Assembly: GCA_020186115.1 (NCBI GenBank)
Contig: WSYJ01000086.1
Span: 372,001-436,000 of the forward strand
Length of the DNA stretch: 64,000 bases
Source: Histomonas meleagridis
Taxonomy: Eukaryota > Parabasalia > Tritrichomonadida > Dientamoebidae
Direction of reading: 5' to 3'
Within the stretch, counting starts at the first letter, position 1; every line of letters begins with the position of its first letter. A program made the translations under genes and the position numbers. The notes under the pieces are model-generated. The model worked only from the letters and a program-made list of their open reading frames with translations, did not search any database and was not told where the DNA came from. This document shows positions 52,882 to 62,351 of the stretch, piece by piece.

Positions 52882-55506
52882 GAGCGAAATACAGCTAACA
52901 GAGAATCAGATATAATAGCGGTGACTTTTCCAATAATCATATTATTTATTTTTGCCGTTAATGGTGTTTCGTCATCTAATATAGTTTCATCATAAAGCAC
53001 TGTATCGCCAATATTATATTTTGATGAATCAGTAACTTTAAAATAATAATCTCCGTGAGTTGCAAAATCAATTGTATCTTGATTAATCGATATGTCTTGT
53101 TTAATTGTGTCTCCTATTTGAAAAATTTCACCAGAGTTATGTTTTGATGTACAAATTCCGATAAATTCTTTATAAGTTCCTGATGATTTAACACTAGGAA
53201 TACAATTAGTAGAATCAGTAACTGAAGTATAATTATTATTATTTAATTTATATACGTTACCTGTTATAAATACAGGAGAGCCAATATCAAAATCATTTAA
53301 TGTTAATGTTTCGTCTATCGGCGCATTATGCACAATAGTTTTATTAATCTGACCTCCACCACTACTTGATATAATAGCTTTTTCTGTATGTATCATCTGA
53401 TATATGCCAAAATCCTAATTCATTTTCATATGATGCTATTCTCCAAGTATAAATACCTGGTGCTTCTGTTGAATTATTATGAAAAACGAAATCTAAAAAT
53501 CTTCCTGTTCTTTAATACAGAATTTTGATAAGGAACAATATCAGCAGGTTGATGAGTATGAGATGATGGAGTAAATGTTGATGGTTTATCAGTAATATCA
53601 TTATAACTATGAGTATGTGTATTTAAAGAAAAATTATTAACAGGTATATCATTAATAGAAATACAATTTATATTACCATCAATTCCATTGAAACTAATAA
53701 CACCATCATTATTATCAAGTTTACCGAAATACATAACATTGCCGGCAGTTCTTATTCTCCAAGAATAATCACTATTTAAATCATTATTATCATGAAAGTC
53801 AATATACTGTCCAACTTCCATTACACCATCTGATTTAATAGTCGCGATTGATGGAATATTTACTGTTGAATTAGAACCTCCTCAATACTGTTTGAAATAT
53901 AATATCCGTTAATGGAATTTGCGACAAGACTACCATTAATAGCTAAATCATTATTAATAATTTCATGTGTATGATTTAACGAAGAGTATTTATCATCATG
54001 ATTATGTGTTGTTAATGAGTATTCATTATGAGTATGATTTAACGAAGAGTATTTATCATCATGATTATGTGTTGTTAATGAATATTCATTATGTGTATGA
54101 TTTAACGAAGAGTATTTATCATCATGATTATGTGTTGTTAAAGAATATCTATCGTCATGATTATGATATTTTAATGAGAATTCTTCAGGTATTTTTCCAT
54201 TAATTGTTTCACAATATAAATTACCATTAACATTTAAATCATTATCAATAGTATCATGAGTATGATTTTTTAATGAGAAATTACCAACAGAAATATTATT
54301 AATAGAAATACAATTTATATTACCATCAATAAATATATCACTATTTACAATAAGTTCACCATTAATAGTAATAGCATTATTAAATTCTGTATGATTATGA
54401 TTTAATAAAGAATATTTATCATCATGATTATGTGTTGTTAATGAAATATTATTAGTATCAATTCCATTAATACTATTACAACTAATATTACCGTTTTTAT
54501 ATATACTTACATAATTGCCATCACAAACTTTGAATCTTAGACAAGTATCAATATTATCATCAGAACCTACGTAATGTTCTATTACGCTACAATCATCTCC
54601 ATTAGGCAATACACCTATTTCCATCCTAATAGAATCACCCGGCATTGCATTAGTTCTATGAATAAACAATCCTTTATAAATATTTGTATCATCTGAATAT
54701 TTACTACAATCAATATTGATATTACGACTTGCTGTCAATATTCTACATGAAATATCATTACCTACTAATAAATCATGTTTAATCTTAGTCCAATCGCCAT
54801 ATTCATTATATGATATTCCTGTTAAAGCCTTATTTATATCAGTTAAATTATCATTAGTTAAATATTGATTGTGAGTATGATTTGTTAAAGAAAAGTTATT
54901 AGTATCAATACCATTAATAGTTGTACATTCTATATTACCATTTATTTTTAAATCTTGATTAATTGACGTGTAAATTTCATAAATATCTTCTTCTTCATTT
55001 GTTTCGACATAATCTTTATTAAAAGTAATACCTGTTAATTTATTGTTAATATTAAATATATCATTACTGATAACAGATAATTCATCTAAATCAATACCAT
55101 TAATTGTTGTACATTCAACATTACCGCGACAGCTAAAGCTATCGGAGATCAGCGATCCATTAACCTTTAAATCTTGATTAATTGACGTGTAGATTTCATA
55201 TATTTCTTCCTCCTCTTCATTAGTTTCTAATAAATCTTTATGATAAGTTATTCCTGTATAATTATTTAAATCAGCAGCTATTAAATAATTATCATGTTTA
55301 TGATTAACGAAACGTTTATATATCTGACAATCGACTAATAAAAGACCTAATTCATTTGTTCTTTGACCTTTAGAGACGTCTTTATAATAATACTTCAAAT
55401 TTTTAAATATAATATTCATTTCTGGGAATAGATTTATTAAATAATTATATTCATTAAATTCTTGGTCAATATCATCAGCGTTTGGAACTTCTAAATCTTC
55501 CAACAT
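52878..55506 (-). pseudogene. Tail-fibre-like HxH repeat protein B, frameshifted
   Basis: A long gene from the ATG at 55506 (MLEDLEVPNADDID). It is a chain of beta-strand units with INGxxTNN and recurring histidine turns such as TTHNHDDKYS and LNHTHNEY; three 63-bp, 21-residue copies lie at 53990-54175. After a shift near 53860 it continues to a segment with SYNDITDKPSTFTPSSHTH, a motif style common in phage tail fibres. After another shift near 53430 it ends in a globular C-terminal domain (172 codons, to 52878). In phage fibres the HxH motifs bind iron in the trimer core. A host-recognition role is inferred. It is paralogous to 55532-57033. Confidence 0.72.
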
Positions 55507-55531
55507 TCCACCTGTCGATATATCATATTCA

Positions 55532-57033
55532 TCAAAAAACTACTGATTTCAATGATGGTAACGGTAAATAACCTTTTGACTTCATAACATTAATCCCAAA
55601 ACTATTATATAAAAATCCTGCCCACCCAAAATTTTTTATTTGACTTACAATTTGAGCTATAGTATATGCTGTATCAGCAGCTGTAAAAAATGTATCTATT
55701 ATATCAAATATACTATCAACAAAACTTTCTTTATATGTGGATTCACCGTCTTCTCCTGGAGGTCCCATTAAAATTTCTTGTATGTCTTCATCATCAATGA
55801 TCATTTGTTTTGTTAAATAGTATTCTGTTTTTTAATTCTCCATCATTATTAATTATACCATAAGTATGTCCGCTATCCTCTAACATGATACTATTACCAT
55901 TAGGAAAATTTATTAATAAATTATTTTCAGTAATTCCTTCATCAGTAGTATTATCATAAGTTGATATACTGACTCCGTTTTCAAATGATATAACGTCTCC
56001 GGTAGATAAAATTCCGTCTCGAACTAAAGCTATTTCTTCTGTGTTAATATCATTAATTGTACCATTAACTATAAGATCTTGATTTATTAAAGTATATTTT
56101 TCAGTAATATCTTCTTCTTCTTCTTCATTAGTAATTGTTTCTTCATTATAATATATTCCTGTTAATTTATGATTAATACTTTCTAAGTTAGCATTAGTTA
56201 GATAATCACTATGAATATGATTTAACGGAGAGTATTTGTCGTCGTGATTATGCGTCGTTAGTGATATATCATTTGTAGAAATACCATTAATACTATTTAC
56301 TGTTATATTACCGTTATTATTAAAACTAATTGTACTTCCACCTTTTGCTTGAAAACTTAATGTATCGGTTATTGCTCTAATTCTCCACGTATTATCTTTA
56401 TTATAATCATCTCTATAATGAAAATCAATATACTCACCGACTTCCATGACTCCATCTGATTTAATAGTCGCGATTGATGGAATATTTACTGTTGAATTAG
56501 AACCTCCTCCAATACTGTTTGAAATATAATATCCGTTAATGGTGTTTGCAACTAAACTTCCATTAATAGCTAAATCATTATTAATTATTTCATGTGTATG
56601 ATTTTTTAATGCAAAATCATCTGTTGAATAACCATTAATGGTATCAATAATTAAATTTGTAATTGAAACATTATTACTATCTTCATTGATTTTTACGAAT
56701 TGTTTATATAAATCCAATACTTTATTTATATTACCGAACATTTCAATTATATATGCATTTTTCATTATATTTTCTCCAGTAAGTATATCATCAACTTTAA
56801 TATTATTATTGATATACTTTAAATTTTTTATACTATTATCTAACGGTGATATTACAACATGATTTCTTCCGTAAGTGAAAACAAATGATTTGTCATAACT
56901 ATTTATCTGTAATGTACATATACCATTTGATAATGTATCAGATGTTTTTGAATGATTACTGTATACAACACTGTTTTTTATTCATTAATGCTCTTACTAT
57001 ATTTTCAATTTTTTCAAACTGTGAATTTGACAT
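55532..57033 (-). pseudogene. Tail-fibre-like HxH repeat protein A, frameshifted
   Basis: The ATG at 57033 starts MSNSQFEKIENIV; a shift follows within an A6 run near 57010. The next long frame (56765-55794) has HTHEIINNDL, VMEVGEYIDFHY and THNHDDKYS units like those of protein B. It then shifts into a frame with a short collagen-like GPPGEDGE and ends in a membrane-proximal-looking segment (FFTAADTAYTIAQIVSQIKNFGWAGF) at 55532. It shares the segment around TVNIPSIATIKSDGVMEVG with B, so the two arose by duplication. Start codon is 16 bp from the divergent start at 57050. Confidence 0.7.
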
Positions 57034-57049
57034 TTTTAATAAGATAAAA
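57034..57049. promoter_or_regulatory. 16-bp bidirectional intergenic region
   Basis: Only 16 bases separate the minus ATG at 57033 and the plus ATG at 57050. The whole TTTTAATAAGATAAAA is a near-palindrome. Transcripts must either start inside the partner gene or be nearly leaderless; trichomonads are known for very short 5' leaders. Confidence 0.6.
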
Positions 57050-57737
57050 ATGTATAAAACTGAAAATCAATTTACAACAACTGCGTCTCAGTTACCGATT
57101 GAAGAAAAATTATACAAATCTTGATTTAGATAAGTATGAAGTATTAAATCCTCAAAATGGTTATACTTTCCGTTATCCTCAACGTTGGTTAGAGTCTCCG
57201 TCACAGAATAAAGCTATTGGCATAAGAAGATTAGATATAACGCCGACCGCTCACGTTTTCTCATTACAGTTTGAAGTAACTAAACCTGAAAGCGTCAGTG
57301 GTTCTTCACCTAATCCACGTATCATTAAAATTCAAGTTATGGCGCAAAATACTTTATTTGAAATTTTAACGTCAATTTGTAATAGTTTTAATAATTCATT
57401 TGCGAGTTATAGATTATCTTATGAATACGAAGACTCAGGCAATTTATATTTTGCTTGTACTTATGTAGGCTCGGATGAAAGCCAAAATCTTGTCGAAAAA
57501 TTTGCGATTGTTGATTCAGGAAGTACTACATCTAATTTAGAAAGTTTTTTGAAATTCTTAAATCAAGATGTAACGTCAGAAAGTATAAGTTATTTGTCAA
57601 CTCAAACGGAAGTAATGACTTTTAATAATGTTTGGAACAGAGAGTATTTAGGAAAAAATAATATTTATCCGAAATATTGCAGGTTTATTATTCAATTAGT
57701 ATTTCTTTATAATTACAGAAAAACTGTTGTACTTTAA
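57050..57737 (+). pseudogene. Minor capsid-type Maverick protein, frameshifted
   Basis: The ATG at 57050 (MYKTENQFTTTASQL) shifts in an A5 run near 57097 and continues as a long beta-rich frame (YEVLNPQNGYTFRYPQRWLE, AIGIRRLDITPTAHVFSLQF, ILTSICNSFNNSFASY) ending at 57737. The last 20 codons look out of pattern and may be after another shift. The style matches a conserved hypothetical protein common in trichomonad Mavericks near capsid genes. A minor capsid role is inferred. Confidence 0.5.
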
Positions 57738-57889
57738 GAGTAAAGTGACCTTTTAATATCTTCAGGGATTTCTTTTTTATCTCCTTCCTCTTCGTTAAAT
57801 ACAACATATATTTTTATCATTGTATTTACGATTGAATTTAAAACGTAAATGGTTCCAATAACACACATCCAAACACCAATAAAAAACAT
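57734..57889 (-). CDS. 51-residue single-pass membrane protein
   Basis: A short gene missed by long-ORF searches. The ATG at 57889 starts MFFIGVWMCVIGTIYVLNSI, a transmembrane helix, followed by a charged tail (NEEEGDKKEIPEDIKRS). The stop overlaps the stop of the convergent gene at 57737. Small membrane proteins are common in virus-like elements, where they may aid exit or entry; no homology is claimed. Confidence 0.5.
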   Translation of the reverse strand: MFFIGVWMCVIGTIYVLNSIVNTMIKIYVVFNEEEGDKKEIPEDIKRSLYS

Positions 57890-57924
57890 TTTACATAAAT
57901 TAAAATGTTAAAAAAGTATGTTAA

Positions 57925-58095
57925 AAAGTACCATTAAAATTTTGAGGTTAACTTAACCTTTTTTTTAACCCTTTTTTTAACCCTTAACGAATCCGAGTAA
58001 ATTAGCGTTTTTCGAATGATTTGACATGAATATTGCATGTTTGCTCGAGTTACTGAAAGGTTAACTTTTTGTGATTTTTTAACCCTTGAATTTTT
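57925..58095. repeat. 170-bp dispersed repeat, copy 2 (inverted)
   Basis: Near-identical reverse complement of 47265-47436, with the shared GAATATTGCATG core, CTCGAG and GTTAACC words and runs of TTTTTAACCC. Together the pair bounds a 10.5-kb block containing the polymerase, HNH B and fibre genes. Confidence 0.85.
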
Positions 58096-58131
58096 TATAT
58101 ATGTTTTTCATAAATTTTTACAATATATAAA

Positions 58132-58892
58132 ATGTATAATGCAGTAATTGATTATACAATTTCTTCCTACGACGCTGAACATTACAATAGAATTGACGTA
58201 AACTTACCGTCACCGCCAACACGTCAAGCAAAAATGATTGTAACATCGTTAACGACTAAATGTTCTATTGTTGTTATTGAGAAAGATGATTTTATACAGA
58301 TTAACGGTAAAAAATACTATTTCAATAATGATTACACTGACTTAAACTCTCAAACGTTTATATTACTGTTGAATTCTTTAATTCAAGAATCAGGCGTTAC
58401 GTCTGAAGTCGACGAAAGCCGGTAGAATTGTATTTACTTCTTCAAATGCCTTTACAATAAATAATGCTTCATATAATATAATTCAAATATCAGGGATTAT
58501 ACTCACAAATTCTTCCTATACCATCAACATTTAATGGTACAGATACATTTGAAATATTCGCTGAATCAGTCGGAAATACTTTATCAACTCCAGTATTATA
58601 TCTTTTGTCGAATGTTGGAAAAAGTTCTTATAGAAATTTAAACGAAACCATTAACATTTCAAAAATCGTTCTTAGAATCAATAACTCTTTTTCGGCAAAT
58701 TTTCCGATTATTGTATCAAACGCTGATTTTGAAATTGACATAAATTCTAATGATTTGTCACATATACAGTTGACACTCGTTGACGCAAACCTTCACGAAG
58801 TACATTTACTGAATCCAATGTATATAACAATTTCTGTTCAAGGCATACAGGATGAAGATTTATTTGTTGGTGAGATTCAAAATCAAAAATAA
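58132..58892 (+). pseudogene. Second minor capsid (penton-like) protein candidate, frameshifted
   Basis: The ATG at 58132 (MYNAVIDYTISSYDAEH) gives 98 codons to a stop. Coding continues in another frame (AGRIVFTSSNAFTINN), shifts again near 58530, and ends with a frame to 58892 (INISKIVLRINNSF, NADFEIDINSNDL, IQLTLVDANLHEVHLLNPMYITISV). That C-terminal pattern, LTLVDxNxxxxxLxxPMYITI, resembles the strands seen in Maverick penton proteins. Total is about 250 residues. Role is by pattern and position next to the packaging ATPase. Confidence 0.5.
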
Positions 58893-58918
58893 TTTTTATG
58901 AAACATTGTTTCCGAATC

Positions 58919-59818
58919 TTAAGATTCTTTTATTTTTTGATTTATAATAACTCTTCGTGCTTTAATGTGAATACTAAACGTACCGTGTGGGTCTTCATTT
59001 TTGCTATATTCTTTCCATAAAGCTTTTGCGTCAAAAACACTCGCTGGTGATTCCTTCAATAAATCGAAAAAGTCTTCTTGTCCAATACCATTAAATAATA
59101 CAATATCTGACAAAGTTCTTTTTATATCTTTTGGTATACTTTTTGTTGTTTGCACACAAATGATAACGTTAATATTAAAGTGTCTGAGTTTTTTAAGTAA
59201 TCTTGACATCTCCGTTTCTTTACTTCTCAGCAAAGGATGATTAGCAAAATCATCTAATATCAACAAACATCTATGCGGATAAGTTTTCCATTGATATTTC
59301 GCTAACTTTTCAGAAATGTATTTTAATTTCTTCTTTGAGTTATTCAAATTATATTTCATAAATAATCTTTCTACTTCTTCATCCGTTTTCTTAAAATCAG
59401 AATTGATATATTTAATGATAGAATTATATTTTAAAATTCTCCGAATATATTTATTAATCCAGTCTAACAAATCAGTATCTTTTATCGCAACAAGTTTCGT
59501 TTTCTTTATTGCTTCCTTATAAGTATTTACTGTTTCATCAAATTTTGAGGATGTACTACAAATAGTTATTAATTCAAAAAACGGTTCGTTAAATAGTACT
59601 TCTTGTTTCGCTCCGAGTTTAACGTAAAGATATGATTTGCCTGAACCCATCGGCGCTATAAAAGCTGTTATTCCGTTTTGAGCAAATAAGAATTTTTCAT
59701 GTATTGGTTTTATCTTTGCATTCTCTAAAATTTCTTTGTTTTGTTTTTCTAATTTATCAAACAATTCTTCTATCTCATCAAATTTTTTATCAACCTCTTT
59801 TAAAGAAATTTTTCGCAT
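58919..59818 (-). CDS. Genome packaging ATPase (HerA/FtsK, A32-like)
   Basis: The protein has 299 residues. Walker A is GSGKS (58-62, in APMGSGKSYLY), Walker B is LLILDDFAN (about 186-194), followed by a conserved VQTTKSIPK Gln/Thr sensor segment and an IVLFNG strand. This is the standard layout of A32-type ATPases that pump DNA into capsids in NCLDVs, adenovirus-like viruses and Mavericks. All key residues are present and the frame is intact. Start codon is 40 bp from the divergent start at 59859. Confidence 0.92.
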   Translation of the reverse strand: MRKISLKEVDKKFDEIEELFDKLEKQNKEILENAKIKPIHEKFLFAQNGITAFIAPMGSGKSYLYVKLGAKQEVLFNEPFFELITICSTSSKFDETVNTYKEAIKKTKLVAIKDTDLLDWINKYIRRILKYNSIIKYINSDFKKTDEEVERLFMKYNLNNSKKKLKYISEKLAKYQWKTYPHRCLLILDDFANHPLLRSKETEMSRLLKKLRHFNINVIICVQTTKSIPKDIKRTLSDIVLFNGIGQEDFFDLLKESPASVFDAKALWKEYSKNEDPHGTFSIHIKARRVIINQKIKES

Positions 59819-59858
59819 TATTTTTTATTTATAAAAATAAATTTTTTACCGTTAATAA

Positions 59859-60457
59859 ATGGAAAGAACTTCGCTCCAAAGGAGCTCAGGCTCAGAGAGC
59901 CGTTCGTTCTCTGAGAGTCAAGGACTCGAATCATTCCAAGATTATTTGATATCAGAATATAAAATTAAGTCGCAAGACAAGTCTTGCTCCGGCAAGACGC
60001 CTTACGCCGCCGTTGAGTTCAAATATAATCATAATACAACAGTGAAGATAGATAAACCAACAAATAAACCTATACTTCATAATAATATTCTTGTAGGCGT
60101 TAAAGTTTTTATGATAAGAATTTAAAACTTCTTGAATCAGTAAATTTAAAGTTTACCGATAACATTCTTACTAAAACAAATGAAAAGAAACTTGTAAATA
60201 TTGCTCCTGCAGAATTAAATAATAGATTTATGAAAGCCAGAAATGATATCGTAAAACGAATCACTGACGAATTAGTCGAGAAACGAGAAGAAATTGACAA
60301 TAGAATTATATCATTAAATGCTTACGTTGGAAATGAAAATATCACGTTTTCAAAAGAGTTTGAAGGCTTAAAAATAACTTTCCCGGGAAGCGAGCAGATG
60401 CGAGCATCGAGCCTTCAGGCGAAGACTACAAACGAAAGGAAATCGTTTGATATGTGA
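59859..60457 (+). pseudogene. Unassigned Maverick protein with GC-rich hairpin insert, frameshifted
   Basis: The ATG at 59859 starts MERTSLQRSSGSESRSFSES, coded by an unusually GC-rich run of inverted repeats. It then reads YLISEYKIKSQDKSC and EFKYNHNTTVKIDKPTNKP. The frame shifts near 60110 and continues (NLKLLESVNLKFTDNIL ... RFMKARNDIVKRITDELVEKREEI) to 60457. No family was recognised. The GC-rich segments encode Ser, Gly, Lys and Arg-rich peptide that may be recent insertions. Confidence 0.45.
59873..60000. repeat. Cluster of short perfect DNA hairpins
   Basis: GCTCC-AAA-GGAGC at 59873-59885, GGCTC-AGA-GAGCC at 59889-59901, and GCAAGAC-AA-GTCTTGC-TCCG-GCAAGAC at 59972-59998, where alternate arms can pair. 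All lie in the 5' part of a coding region. Related hairpins occur at 42624-42636, 55131-55157 and 60397-60424. Confidence 0.8.
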
Positions 60458-60534
60458 CTTTGTCGCAGTTTGCCATCGGCAAATGTAAATTATATAAAAA
60501 TAACTATCACATAACGAGATATTTTAATTTTTGT

Positions 60535-60655
60535 CATTCAACTTTTGCGTTAAATCATTCAAAAAATGCTCATTTTCTCCGTTTCGTAAAGGGTTAAAAA
60601 AAGGGTTAACTTTTAGGTTAAAAAAACATCTTTGAAAATTAAAAGGTACTTTTTG
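60535..60655. repeat. Dispersed repeat, copy 3 (divergent)
   Basis: Shares AATGCTCATTTTCTCCGTTTCG, GGGTTAAAAAAAGGGTTAAC and GGTACTTTTTGA with 47265-47436 in the same orientation, but lacks the central ATATTCATG block. Confidence 0.75.
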
Positions 60656-60671
60656 ATAAAAATAAACATAT

Positions 60672-62040
60672 TCATAAAGCATCTTCGTCAATTTCATCAT
60701 CAACTATTTGTTCTTCTAATTTTTTGTGATATTTTTCAAACCTATCATAAACTTCTGGTAATAAATTATACACTTTAAATACTTTTCCATCAATCCTTTT
60801 TGCAGAAGCATTTCCAGTGAATTTTTTCATATTTGCAATAAAAGTCCTTGAACTGCAACTGTTGAATTTATTTTTCTCAATAAAATCACAATATAAATTA
60901 AATAAATCAGGACCTGTTATGTTTTTGATTTTTTCGTAATTGTCTCTAGCGAATATTTCATAACTTGACATTGAAGCTTCTTTAATATTTTCTTTTTGCT
61001 CAACTGTTCGGAATTCTTCTTAAATTTACTTTCGACACATTCATTAACATAAAGAATGTAAATAAATTTTCATAAAATTCAGGCGTGAATGAATCAGCAT
61101 ATTTTGAGAAATAATCAAAATCTTGTAAATGCTTATCACTTGTTTTAGTTACAACATATCTTCTATCATAACCTTCAATCTTTATTGGAACATCATTATT
61201 TGATACCATTATAAAATTCGCAACGTTTTCTGTTTCTCTCATCGGTTCATTTTTTTGATTTATATTTATTGTTTTATCTGTTATAATAGATTTTAATGCA
61301 TCGGAATTTAAAAATTTATTTGTATCAATACTTTGTAGTTCATTTAAAACCAGTAATTTTTTTGTTTTCTAATGTTGCATTAAATTTACCGACTACTGAT
61401 TCTATATTCGTAACATTTTTCATTTGCGTATCTTGCCATTAAGTTTGCATATTACATCTGTAAAGAATTTATTTTTCCTGTTCCTTGATTTCCTAATATA
61501 ACTAAAGCAACTCCAGTTTTGAAATTTGGTTTTTGAAGAATGCTCGCGACCCAAATTAAAATATATCTATAAATTTCTTCATTACCATTTGCTATTACTT
61601 CTCTGACGTGATCTAAAAACGGTTGTATAATTTCTGTTTTTACTTTATCAAGCTTTTTATAATCATAACCTCTAAAGTAAGAAAAAATTTGAGGGTCTTT
61701 GGAATAAAATTTTAATGCTTTTACCGTAAATATTTCTGTATTTTCTAAATATAAATCCCAAGCGGAAACGTTTTTTGTTTTATTTCCTTCGGTCCTTCTT
61801 CCAATAATTATTTTCTTTAGCTTTTGTTTCGCAACGTTTTCTGATGTATAACTTACTTTAACATAATCATTCACTGCGTCATAATCTTTAAACATAAATA
61901 CTTCAGGTGTTGAATCACATACTAAAAAACATTTCTTTAAATCATTTATTGCTTCATCTCCGTTTAAATCATAGTTTTTATTTTTTTCTAATGTCCATTA
62001 AACAGAATTTGTCGTTTATGTCGATTGTAACTTCTGACAT
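60672..62040 (-). pseudogene. SF3 helicase (D5-like), multiple frameshifts
   Basis: Start at 62040 (MSEVTIDINDKFC). Recognisable order: YGRR-type basic region, WVASILQKP, Walker A ILGNQGTGK, Walker B-like LLVLNELQS, motif C IMVSNND and an arginine-finger-like GYDRRYV. The C-terminal domain (SRTFIANMKKFTGNASAKR) is like the D5 C-terminus. Frameshifts fall near 62020, 61455, 61420, 61360 and 61020, mostly in A runs. Total would be about 450 residues. Such helicases unwind DNA for replication in NCLDVs, virophages and polinton-like viruses. It lies beside the right TIR. Confidence 0.85.
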
Positions 62041-62091
62041 CTTTTTAGTTGCATTAAAAAATCAAATTACTACTTTAAAACTAGACTTAAT

Positions 62092-62200
62092 TTATAACCT
62101 GTAACGTAACGTAACCTTGGTTTTTGCATCTCATGTTCTTTATTCTTCTTCTTTTTTCCAAAATGTCAAAGTTACAGGTAACGTTACGTTACAAGTTATA
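62092..62200. repeat. 24-bp inverted repeat with GTAACGTAACGT core near right TIR
   Basis: Arm 62092-62115 and arm 62177-62200 are reverse complements at 22 of 24 positions, separated by about 61 bp of pyrimidine-rich DNA. Position between the helicase start and the TIR suggests an origin, a promoter or a recombination site. Confidence 0.7.
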
Positions 62201-62280
62201 GTTAGATTTTTCGCACATGCTTATTTTAAACTCGACCGTTAATCCTAATTTTCAATCATCCTCTATCGTTAATGCTATCT

Positions 62281-62346
62281 TTTATGTAGCGCGGCTTGAA
62301 GCGAGCGTATCACGCGAAGCTTCAATAGCGCTGTGTGTGTGTGTGT
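62281..62346 (-). repeat. Right terminal inverted repeat
   Basis: The inverted partner of 38955-39020. The outer 20 bp match exactly, including the AC run and AGCGC, and the inner end CGCGCTACATAAA is also shared. The middle differs by insertions of short palindromes such as GAAGCTTC. Confidence 0.85.
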
Positions 62347-62351
62347 TCCTT
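62347..62351. repeat. Target site duplication TCCTT, right
   Basis: The second copy of the 5-bp duplication, adjacent to the right TIR. Confidence 0.85.

Larger units (their letters stand above)
38955..62346. mobile_element. Maverick/Polinton, 23,392 bp, integrated in a BspA gene
   Basis: The boundaries are set by imperfect terminal inverted repeats (first 20 bp identical), a 5-bp target duplication and restoration of the host reading frame when the element and one duplication copy are taken out. Content: integrase, protein-primed PolB, packaging ATPase, capsid candidates, HNH endonucleases, an SF3 helicase and fibre-like genes. Size and gene set fit Mavericks, which are virus-like eukaryotic elements known to be abundant in trichomonads. 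Many genes carry frameshifts, so this copy is probably not mobile by itself. Confidence 0.93.

Noticed and set aside
53967-54203. Regular 63-bp repeats that look like a CRISPR array or a short plus-strand gene
   Set aside because: Repeats and spacers are both conserved and code for HxH fibre units on the minus strand. The plus frame is only the shadow.
52878-57033. Contaminating prophage, because of the tail-fibre-like genes
   Set aside because: The genes sit between Maverick PolB and ATPase genes, share the element's base composition and start contexts, and no other tail genes are present.
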